A model generated the notes under the pieces. The model saw only the letters and a program-made list of their open reading frames with translations, had not been told where the DNA came from and searched no databases. From positions 1,302,001 through 1,366,000 of the forward strand of contig BTRK01000003.1 of the NCBI GenBank assembly GCA_036245805.1: a stretch of 64,000 nucleotides of DNA. The letters run 5' to 3'. Origin of the DNA: Pristionchus mayeri (lineage: Eukaryota > Nematoda > Chromadorea > Rhabditida > Neodiplogasteridae). Positions 37,801 to 49,800 of the stretch are shown here, one piece after another (positions within the stretch are counted from its first letter, which is position 1; every line of letters begins with the position of its first letter). A program made the position numbers and the translations under genes.

Positions 37801-40800
37801 TCTGCGAACATTTCCGCGACGAAACTTGAATGATCTAGATTAAAAACAAAATATAGATTGAGAATCGTATGTAGTTTACCAATAATAAAAATACAATTTT
37901 TCAGCAGAGAAAGTCTCGCCAGTCAAACGAGTACAGGAGCCGATCACATCGGCGAAGAAGGCGCGCCGTGTTAGATGGGAGGAGTAAGCACATTGATAAT
38001 GTTTCATGTGGCGTTAACTTTCGCTGTTTCTATCTAAAATTTGAATTCCCGCAATTCCATATCTCCTTTCTCCGCGATGCTAGAGACTTGAAAATTGGAA
38101 TATAAGGTTTTCTGACCGTCAGAATCTTATATTCCAATTTTCAAGTCTCTTGCTCCAGAGAGAACAGAGATATGGAATTGCGGGAATTCAAAATTTAATT
38201 AGAAATGACGAAAGTTAACGTCGCATCATCGAGAAATGACTCTTCATTCTATGCATTCTCTCTAACAACTCTGGTCGATAAAATGAGCAATCTTCTGACT
38301 CTCTTCAGTTTACATACTCTCTCGTCTCTCAGACCGGCGAGAGAGCGTGCAAACTGAAGAGAGTCAGACCATTGCTCGATAAAATCGTAGGCAAAATCAA
38401 GAGAGTCATGTCTTATCATCACAATTGGTGATATCTTCCACAGTCAATTCCAATAATTTAAACAACAATACCCAAATGTTGTCCAAATCGCAACTAAGAG
38501 CTCAAAATATTTTGGGCGATAAGTTAGCGAGTATTCTAATTTTGAACTTTAAGTGACCAGCCGACCTCAACCCGCTCTCCTAATGGCAATAAAGAGAACA
38601 TCGATAATGGAGTAAGATTTTGTTTGCAGTAACAGTATCATCTACATCTCAAATGCACATGTAATCGATCGATTTATCTCTCAATCTATCTTATCAGGCG
38701 TACCGCTTGATAAGATATACATACGAAAAAAACGCAAAAGTACCCGTTGTAGGACCATCGTGCGGGATCTGCCGATTCTCTGGGCGCCTCTACTGAGTCG
38801 TCATCGGAGCCCGATGATCAGACGATGTTAACTTCGATACCAGACGACCATACGGCATCATCCTCGATTGACGATACTCGGGAGAGACTGGTCACTACTC
38901 CGCCTGGGGCAGCTGAAACAGCAGCTGACGAGCCGATGGAAGGAATGGAAGAGGTGTTGCCAGAGATTGCAACAGCTGCGAGTGAAGGTGGGAACGATGA
39001 ACATGTTGTCCACTTTTTCACGTCATTTTGTAATTGCTGCCTTGGTCGAAATTAGACATCACTCTGGGAATTTTAACTCCAATTTGAAATGAATAGTCTC
39101 GCTCGCAACTTCATGAGCTGCTAGTGAAGGTAAAAAGCGAGCTATTAAGATGTCCCTTATTCTTATGAGTAATTATTCCCTCAGACAGCAACAGCTGTGA
39201 GTGAAGTTGATTAGAATTGCACTATGAACAACTGACATCTTAATTGCTTCCTCATTTCATACTCGTGCAGAGTAATCGAGTTCGATTATTCATTGCTGAG
39301 GTTATATTGCCGGAGCTGGCAGGGAATTGTGAAATTCATTGTGGAAAACTTGTCATTCATGTGATTCTAAGCGAATCTCTGTATAATGGATGTTTTGACT
39401 GCGATAGCTGCCGGCATGGCTTCTCTTTGTGTGATCTGGTTGAAGCCATTTAGAGCTCTTTAGAAATATTATTTTCAGAACCAGCAGCAGTTGCCAGCGA
39501 AGAGGCGATGGAGATAGATGATGCTGAAGCTGGTCCCAGTCATGTAGAGGTGAGATCGCTTTGTATATATTTTTAAATTGATATTGACTTCGTATTGGAA
39601 CTTTAACAAATTACTGAAGACGGTTGACAAAAAATCATTCGTCGGCACCTCTTCAAAGCTACTTTTTTTCGCAAAAAAACCGATTGTAGAACGGGAACAG
39701 CGGAGGTGATGGAAATGGACCAGAGAAACACGCCGAAGAGCAGGTACTTATTACTCGTCTTAGATATAGTTCGAGATTCGGGTGCGCGTCTCTTAGATCG
39801 ACTGGTCGAGAGGGTGTGGGAAATGTAGAGACGGTTATCCGAATTTCGAACTCTATTAGGGATGAAAAACTCGGCAAACCGGTTGGATGACCTTCCCAAG
39901 CCGGCTTCACCCTTGAAAATGCCGTACTGAAAAAGCGTTTCGTCATCACTAACCGATTTTTCTAGGAGAATCGCACATAAACATACCAGCCTCTAGACAC
40001 TCTCGTTGCGTAGTTAATCTAAACACAATCAGATGTTGCCGACCACGAGCGCGATGAGCCTGTTGGAGTGTTACACTTCCAAGCCGGTTGGTTTATTTCA
40101 CCATAATGATTTTTGTCTGTTTCTTTTAAGTTTATCTATGAGAACTTGTTAACATTGCAGCGGAGTTCCTACACTCCCAAGCAGGGCTTCTTCCGGCTCT
40201 GTAGACTGTGCATGACTGTGATGCCAGACGATGGAAAAGCGTACGCAGAGCACATGAAGTCAGTCGTAACCTCCTTCGTTAGAATTAATTCAAAAACCAT
40301 TTGATACAAACGAAATTGTAGTTGTAAATCACAAATGAATATTCTCCAATGCTACTGGGCGTAGTTGATTCAGGCATTACTGACCAGCGACCACTCAATT
40401 ATGGGTCCACAAATCACGAATAGCCACCTTTAATTGAGGTGTCGTTTAATTTTCTCTAGATTAATGTATTTCAATCACAGGCGACACACGAAGAAGGAGC
40501 GCAAACTCAAGTCGTGTCTCAACTGCTCGTTGCTAGTGCCGAAGAGGGTGAGAGTGGCTTGGTGTTATGCCAGTGGCAAACTTGTCATTTGTTTAAATTT
40601 GGGATTTTTTAAAGATATGATTGTCTATGATAAACTGGTACCATGCAATATTTTCATTTCTTCGTTCGGAATTAATATTCATTCAGGAATACGATGCCCA
40701 CCTACGGAATCACTTGAGGGTCCAAGTGCGCTGCATTCCGTGCTTGAGGAGCTTCGTTGATGTATGTATTTTTCAATTGAACTTTGATACACGGTACCAG

Positions 40801-43800
40801 GTTGTCTGGAAAATTCACTGTTGTTTCACGTTGATGAGCGCAAGCTATTCATGTTAGGGCTCATTATTACACTCTTTCCAATTTCATTCAAATACATTCA
40901 GGACACTCGTTTCTACCTCCATCTCGTCCAGCATCACGCGGTGGACCTCATACACTTCTGTACACGGTTCGTTGAGCAAGTATCTATACCTATATATAAA
41001 GCGCGTGTGATTCCGTCTGTTTGGATTGCGAAACAGTTGCGAAACGATTACGAAATGTGGAGGGAGAGATCGCGCGTCAACAAGTTGCGAAACGAGTGAT
41101 TGCGAAATCTACTCCACTAGGACGGGGCCCCCGCCGAAGGCGGGGGGGGGGGGCAGCCGGACTAGTCTCAAATAATGTAAACTTCGAATGAAACATTAGC
41201 TTTTCACGTTTTCTCACAATATTTCACACGCTCACTCTGTAACAACAAACAATTTCAAAATACACCCTCAGATGCAACATCGCCACCAAGAGCGTACAGC
41301 TCATGAAGGAGCACATCACCTCCAAGGCGTGCCTTGATACCGAACTTGTCTATTCCTCCCACAAATTTGCGGTATGTTCATTAAGGAATAATTTCACGCT
41401 GACATATGGATAGAGACCGCAAGGTGGGTGACCGAATTGCTTTGGCAGGGTCATTTGTGGGTCTAATGTATCCCTTTGGGGCTAAATCAGGCCATACTTT
41501 TTGCCGTTTGGAGATATCGTATCGTTGACTCGAGTTATGGCCCAAAAACACCTCGAAAGAGTCACAACGGAAAGGGAGTCGAAATCGGGACGAGAGCGAA
41601 GTGGGCGGAGCCCGCTCTGCCTGGTTTCTCCAAAAGTTTGAGCATAGCTCCGCGTCGAGCTTGCTCGAGGATGAGAGGAAAGGCAGAGGTCCTCAAGAGC
41701 GCGCGCTCTCTGCACACGCCGGGTGAGAGACAAGCGAGAAAGTGGAGAGGAAGGCCCGCCACTTTGCAGTTCAATTAGCGCACGCTCTTGAATCTTTGAA
41801 ATGAAATGATTAATCGGAAAAAATCCAAAAAATACGTTCTCGGTGTCAATCGACGCCTAAAATCAGGAACTATCCATCGCACCATGCCCGTGTTAAGAAT
41901 TGTCGTCGGAACCTTTTCATTCCCCTATCATGAACCCTAAATCGGTCTTTTTTAGGTATTTCTGATTAGATAATGCATGACGGGCACCCTGTCGTTTATA
42001 GACACTAGTTAGACGTACCCAAAAATATTTTTTCAATATTTTTTGGATAAGTATTCGCTGCGTCATTTCAAGAACCAGATTTCGACGTGCCTCTTTCTCC
42101 TCCTAAGTGGGCGGAGCCTGCGGTCTCTACATATGGATGAGTAATGATCAGTGATGTTCACATTGTGGCTCCACAATGAGGGTTGATGTTTCAGTGCGCG
42201 GGTGTGATTGGCGAATGTCTCCTCGCCTTCGAGGGAGGACTCGTACCGGGCGGTGAATTCACGGTCGGGGGACTTCCCAAGTTCTACAGGCATCCTCGGT
42301 GAGAAATTACAACGCATAGACCTTGGTTGATCCTTTTACATACCTACTGTCCGAAATCGCATTGCATGAATAACGTACTCAGGATAAGCGATGATGATAA
42401 GTGATGACATTCGATAAGCATAGCCATAACTTTATTTATCGAATGTAAACAATGCGATGAACGGTGAAGTTATGATGAGGTGAATACAATACCACGTCTA
42501 ACTCCACTATATCCTTGAGACCCTCACCCCTTCCCATTATACCCTTGCTGCAAGCAAACCCGATTCGACTTCATCGACGGACCTCCGTTTTTCGACACCA
42601 TGACACCTTAATATTCTGAATGCTTTTCCATGTACGGAATAAATAATTTAAATAATCTTGCAGTCCTTGGTGTCCTATTCGTCCAGACTGCGAGAGGAGA
42701 AGCATGATCTACGAGGCGTACACTCCAGTCGAGGGAAGCTTCGTCTCGCCGGAGCTCTGGAGGATCTCCTGCCCTACCGATCTCTTCCCGGTAAGGATTT
42801 GAGTTGTGGTTAGCCTCGCAAGTCTTCTCTTAATACGAGCTTTCCCATTGGTCAGATGGGATACCATGCATAATGATGAGAGTCATCTCTGTCAAAGCCA
42901 AATTTATCAAGTATGAACGAGTTCATTAACTTCACGGCAACCAGGGTGCAAGGACGAACTGCCTCGCACTAAGCATTTGCGTCCTTTTCAGATACCATAC
43001 GCACGGTACTCTACTCACGAGTCGAATGACGAGAACTCGCCGCGGACCATGCCGTTCAAGAGCTTTGTACTGGGTCCAAAGGCGTTGCAGGTTGGAATCA
43101 TCGGCGATTATGAATTCGATAATTGTTTACGCATTTCAAATGCCTGCTTCTTTCAGGAATTTGATGAGCAATACGGAGAAATGTGTGATTTCCGCTTCGG
43201 AATCAGGGGCATACCTGAGCTTGGTGAGCACCATGAGATTTCATGGAAGAGAATATAGTTCGAAACTTGGTCCATCTTTTCCTCATTAAACACACTGTCT
43301 AAACCGGTCGATCGGCGGCATAGCGTATATAATGAAGTGCAAGTGTCATCGATTGCTTAATATTCATTTTTGCAGCTGAATTCTGGCCGGTCGACCTGCC
43401 CTCTGCTAGTGATCCTGACGCGTCGGCAACTTCTGCAGCAGCAGTAGCAGCAGCTGTTGTGGCAGCAGCAGCTGCGGAGCACGTGCCCACTGCTCATCAA
43501 CACGTATACATCTCGGCTCCTCAAGCAGTGCCTACTCCAACCGATGGCCAGCAAGAGCCGACTCCAGCATCAGCATCTACGGCTGCAACGTCCGTATCAA
43601 CCTCTGATGCTTCGGAACCTCAAGAGGCTATTCCCGATGAACCATCATTGGAACATCCATCTGTACCCGCAGCATCGACGCCCGTTGAAGCACCGTCGCA
43701 GCAAAAGACGAAGGTGGTAGCTTCCAGTCCAGTTGTCGGGACTGCTTCCGTCGCCGCAGCAGCAAGTCCTCAAACAGCTCAAACCGCGCCCGCGCCTCGA

Positions 43801-46800
43801 GCTGCATCGGTCGAAGCGCCGGCAGCTCCTGTTGCCAGCGCTACTTCTACCAGCGCTCCATCAGGAAATGAAGCATCGGTGATACAGAAGACTCCTGCAT
43901 CGGCGGAATCCGCATCCACATCTGCATCGACATCCCCTGCATCGACTGCTGCTGCGGAAAGCTCGAGGAAGCGGCCTGCTAGCCCCACACCGGCAGCACC
44001 TCCGCAAAAGCTAGCGAGGATTGGGGAGAGCACGGATAGGGAGAGGGCGCTTGCGAAGGTGGACATTGGATCGATCAAGCTGATGCGGCTCTACATCAAC
44101 AACTTCTGCAAGTAAGGATTTCATCAGCCATTACCATTCCTGGGAGTGTAATGACTCAACCATATTATCACCGTCTGACGATAGCTTTCAGGATGATAAC
44201 CCTTCCGCTGAACTTTCACAGAAACAGTTTTGATACGTTGGGAACTTACTGTGAACATACTAGACAGGGCACAATGTTTGGTTTAAAAAAGCCCCAACTG
44301 ATTATCGATTGCAGAAGCGGACCAGAGATTCCCTACACTGCCGAGCAGAAGCGCGCGACTAGACTGGATACGAAAATTCCGCCTGGCATCAAGCAGACAC
44401 ATGTAAGTGGCACTTGAGAACTATGACGTCATGCAGCCTTTGATACATCAAAGGCGGCATGGTACATCAAAGGCGGCATGATACATCAAAGGCGGCATGA
44501 TACATCAAAGGCGGCATGACGTCATAATTCTCATCCGACCTAGTGCCCATGTAAGTAGGGTTCCATTATTGGAAAAAATTTTGCATCATTTTCGAATATG
44601 TTTCATGTTCGCTATACATATGAACTATACAGTGTGCATGAAACAGATCTGAAAATGATACAAAAATGTTCCAATAATAGAACCCTACATGCAAGCCGAT
44701 GCTTTCTACGTGTGATCTTCGCGAGTGAAGAAAACATATGGACATCAATACTAAAATTAATCGTTACAGTGCTTGTTCTGCTATTCAACTCGAGGTGCGT
44801 ATGCAGTACTCGATGACCGTCGAGATAGTTGGGTAAGAAGAGACAGTGTTTTGTTCTCGAATATACTAGTGCTCATCCAAAAAACGTTCCTCCATATCGA
44901 GTGTTAAGAGCCCCAGGCAGACTGGAAAAAATGAACTACGTAGCTCTGATTGTTTGAAATCCTTCATAAAATCGTTACATTATTTCTAGTGATTGTTAAA
45001 CGCATGACGGTTTTGAAAATATTTTCATAAAAAATATGCTCAGATCCGCTCGTACGTGCAGTCTTCTGGAGCTGCGTCACAGTTTGCAAATGCGATGATC
45101 GAAAATTACAAGAAAAAAAGAAATGTACGTTTTCCATATGCAATTATGCATTCATAAGTTGCGTTCAAACCACTTCTTGTCTCCATCATTTGCCATTGAT
45201 CACATTTATGGAGCACTAGGTCGGATGAGAGCTGTATTACAATATTCTTCTAATCCGACCTAATGTTGATTTATGGATTTTCATTGTTCAGCGGCGAGTC
45301 TGTGCTCGTCACTTTGAGCTATCAGAGATGGATGAACACGAAGATTGTCTGTTGGCCGATGCGATGCCCAAGTGCCTGAGGCGAACGGTAAGCACCGGAC
45401 TAGGTCGGATGAGAACTGTGACGTCATTCCGCCATTAATATATCACGTCATAGTTCTCATCCGACCTAGTGCCGTAAGTACTAGGTCGGACGAGAACCGG
45501 CTGATGACAATCGTCGGATGGTTTTAACAGAAATATGTTTCGTCACCGTGTGAATGTGCTGTGCACATACGGCAATGAGTACTATGTTGGTTCTTATCCG
45601 ATTTGTTCTCATCCTACGGTTCTGTCTAGCACCAAAACGCTGGTTAATGTTGCAGAAACGTCTTGGGTGGAGATAAAATATTATTGTTATAGTGCCTCAT
45701 ATGCGAGCAACCGATCAGCGCTGGCGGAACGGAAATGCCAATCTTGTATCAGGTATATTTCATGTTATTGACATGATGAGTTAGATCTTGAATATAAACA
45801 ATACATGTTCATTCATTACTTTCGTAATAACCAACTCAGAGAAGATACCGCGAAATAGTTCCGACCCCTGAGCAGTGCCCATGCATCACGATTCAGAAAC
45901 AGCTAAGTGCGCTTACGACCGTACCCGACGGCAAGAAGAGCTCGGCGGAACTGATGAATGCGTGCCGCAAGGACGTGCAGGTAAGCGATGTTGTCAACTG
46001 TAGGAAATATTGATTCAAGGGTAGTTACTGCTTAGAAGTTACCCCTGGGTCATGACGCTCACCAAATCGTGTATGTTGCAGTACGCCTGTCCCCTGTGTG
46101 TGATCCTGGCCTCGGAACAGTGCGAGGACTCCCTGCCGCAGGATGTTCGCGGGCAGATCGAAGCGGCTACTACCGTAAATAGATCCGCGTCGGCCATGGA
46201 GGCACGAGACAGAACGCCGAGCTCATCATCGTCCTCAGTTGCTCGCTCAGACGAAGCCTCGGTAAGCGTTCACTTCGACAACGTCTTGTCTCACCTAGCA
46301 TCTACGCTAGGATGTCTTTCCGGGCACCGGTGTCGCACAACCTTTGTAAATGTCATCCATAACCACCTATGGCAATTCCCTCACCATCACACCATTTTCT
46401 CACACCTTTCCGTTCCACCTGTCTAGCCGAGTCCCTTGCTGCAGCTGCTGCACGACCTCCACACGGCGTGTGAGTCGGCCCGCTTCGAGCCGCCGACTCC
46501 GGCAGCGCCTCCGCGTGCGGACTCACCCGACGAGGCAACTTTCTACGAGCCCCAGACGCCAGGAACAGCGCTCGCTTACGCGAAGCTTGTGCTCGAGGCT
46601 CCCGAAGACCTGCAGATGCCACCGACACCTAGGATGCAGCAGAGAGTTGGAGAGGTTAGACCAACCGTACTAATGGCATATAACGCGTCTCGAGAAGGAA
46701 TCGCCTAATCCTAAGTCGTCTCAATTCTGTAGAAAGCTGAAATAATTTGTCCCTGTCGCTTCATCGAAGGAAGCTAGTTAAGATCTTGCTGTTCAGTTCG

Positions 46801-49800
46801 TTTAGTTAGTTTATCTCACGGTGTGAACCCATCTGACAGTTACACTCCTCCCCATGTCGTGTCTCACGTAGCCCCATTTGTTTAATGTCCCATCGTAGAC
46901 GATCTAAGGCAACTGTAACAGTCAAGGGTAAAAGCGTACACTTTCCAGATCAAGCGAGCTCTCATGTCTGAGGCGCCTGGCCCATCATCTGCTGCGATGC
47001 CTCCTCCTGCTGCTCCGCCAGTGGCACAGCAGCAGCGTGCTGCTGCCATGGCACCACCACCGGCACCAGCTCAGCCGCGACAGGACCGATCGCATCTCGA
47101 GCAGAGGCCCACGCATACCATCCAGCACGCGCCTCTTCAGCCCGGAACAGCCATGCGGCCTCAGCAGCCTCCTGTCCAAACAGTTCCTCCAACGCCGCAG
47201 CAGCGGCCTCAGCAGCCAGCTGCAGCTGCCGGAACACCACTAGAGCAACTGCGGCGCATGCAGACACACCCACCGCAAATGACGCCACTAAGCGAAGTAA
47301 TGGATCGGGTGAAGCATGTTGTGAGTTTGATACAACTTGTTCAGGAATATATAAAGTGATTAGCGGCGATTTGAGAATGTTCAATTGCAGGTGCCGGAAG
47401 TTCGAGCCCAAGTAGAGGCTTATTACAAGCAACTCTTGGTATGTACTGATCGACATTTGGTCAAATTTGGGGGTGCACCATTGTACACGTTTGAATTGGG
47501 CACGTTAGAACTTTTGGAACACTATTTTTCAACCTCTGTAGAGTTCTAAAATGAGCAGTTCAATGTACGTGAAACTGAACATCATCGATTTGCAACGTCT
47601 TAGTCTTGACTTTGCAGGAAGGACTGCAGGACGGCCTTCAAAATAAGGACTGGACCATCGCAGTTGTGAACGTTGGTGTTTCACTGTATTTCTGCCTTCC
47701 TATCTCGATCCTGTCTTTTCCAGGAATCGTTGGAAACCGCCATCAGAACGGCACTCGCGCACAAGCCGCCACAAGGGCAACCGCAACAACCACAACGACA
47801 ACCTCAGCAAGTACCGCAGCGAGCACAACAACACACGCAACAACAAGTCCAACAGCCGCAACGACAGCCACAGCAAGCACAGCAGCCGGCGCAACAGCAA
47901 GCTCAAGCGCCACAACAAGTCCAGCAACAAATGCAAAATCAGCATCAGCAACGGCTGCAGCAGAGGATGCAGCAGCAGCCGCTTCCGCCACTGCCGAGGG
48001 TTCAGCCTCTCCGTCAACAACCACCCCAGCAAGTAAGCGATTGATTGTCAAATAGTTTCTCGAGTCTATACACAATAATTTATGTGTTCATTGATTTCTT
48101 CAGGTTGGTCCCGCAAACCGACGTCCGGTCATGGTGCCAATGCCGCAGGCGCCACTCAATGTCAGTTTGCGCGAATTTTTTTTTGTTTTCTCAATTGTCT
48201 TGCATCATGTTGACATATTTCAGCCGCCACAGCAGATGCGGTCACCACCACCGGGACTCAATCGACCGATGCAGCCGCAACAACAGCACCCACATCCACA
48301 GCATCACCAACAGCAACTGCTCCAGCAGCAGCAACTGCTGCAACAGCAGCATGCTCAGCAGCAACATCAGCGTCCAGTTCCGCAGCAGCTTCAGCAACAA
48401 CTGCTACTGCAGCAGCAACAGCAGCAACAACAACTTCTGCAGCAGCAACAACGGCAACAGCAGCAGCATCCGCAGCAACAACATCAGCATCCAGATCCGC
48501 AGCAGCTTCAGCAACAACTGCTGCTCCAGCAGCAACAACGGCAACAGAAGCAGCATCCGCAACAACAACAGCGTCCAGATCCGCAGCAGCTTCAGCAACA
48601 ACTGCTGCTCCAGCAGCAACAGCAGCAGCAACAACGGCAACAGCAGCAGCATCCGCAACAACAGCAACAGCATCCTGGCGGACTTCTGCCTGGTGAGTGC
48701 ATTCGTGCGCTTGCTAAGACATTTCTAATATTTTAGGGCAACAATTATATAAAAAATCGAAATTCGAATTCACGATTTTAGGGCGTAACGTAATGACGGA
48801 AGAGGAAATACGCGCCTACCTCGTCCAAAACAACACGGGCCAGGTGAGATTGCTCATAGATGCTCGTTGAATCGAACCGAACTGCTGGTATTTACGGACA
48901 AAGCGAGAATATGAGGCAGTGGTTAGAGAAAGATAAGTGGATACGATGAGAACGGTATCATCCCACAAGAGAATCAGCTCGGCAACTGATAGGACAATGA
49001 AGCAATTTGAGATGGATCCGGCTCAGTACCTTGCCCAGCTCTACATGCTGAATCCGCAAGCGCTTCTCGAAGAGTTCAGAGCATGTTGGGAGCGGTTGCA
49101 GCGCATGCATCGGCAGCCCGCCGCACCGGCTGCGGTTCTGGCAGCTCCTGCAGCTCCTGCAGCAGCTGCTCCAGGCGCGCCGGCAGCTCAGAAGTGGCTC
49201 ACGTTCAAGTTGAATGACGACTTTACCTGCGAACTGTGTTCTCGGAAGCGGGAGAAGGGCACTCTGGCGGCTCGTCCGAATGTGCTGAACGTGGAGGAGA
49301 TCATCGCCAGTATGGGCGTTAAGAAGGGCACGGTGAGTAGGTTACATCAGTTTTAAGACTAGTCCCCGTATATATTCTGCGAAAAGTCATATTCTAGACT
49401 TTTATATCAATAAAGGGAAGAAACAACAAAATATCGCACACCTTTGCAGATGAGCTGGCAAGTGCTGTGGAACCTATGGCATGAGGCACCCGGTGACGCG
49501 TGGATTTGCGCGGAGCATCTCAATAGTGCACAGGTGTGTCTGCTGATGAACAGAATGTGTGAGAAATGCGTTGTCAGGATAAAAAAGTCCGGCAAAAATG
49601 CTTTTGTAATTCCATCTCTATTGCAGCTCGGTGAGCAATGTGGTGATTGTGGTCAGCGGTACTTCCCGCCGGAGCTGACCTTCCACAAATCGCACCATAA
49701 GAAAGAGGTGAGTAATACCCACATGGAGCTAAAATACAAAGGAATAAATGATTTAGTGCGTACGTAGTTCATGGACTTACCTTCTTGACAGATGTGCTCT

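Noticed and set aside
43779..44078. 99-codon Ala/Asp-rich frame on the - strand
   Set aside because: Antisense shadow of the Ala/Ser-rich exon 43376-44111 of the zinc-finger gene.
44409..44547. CRISPR-like short direct repeats
   Set aside because: The four 19-bp units are contiguous without spacers and lie inside a eukaryotic MITE.
48045..48728. 227-codon Ser/Asn/Cys-rich frame on the + strand
   Set aside because: Frame-shifted reading of the CAG/CAA-rich exon; it runs through good introns of the accepted frame.
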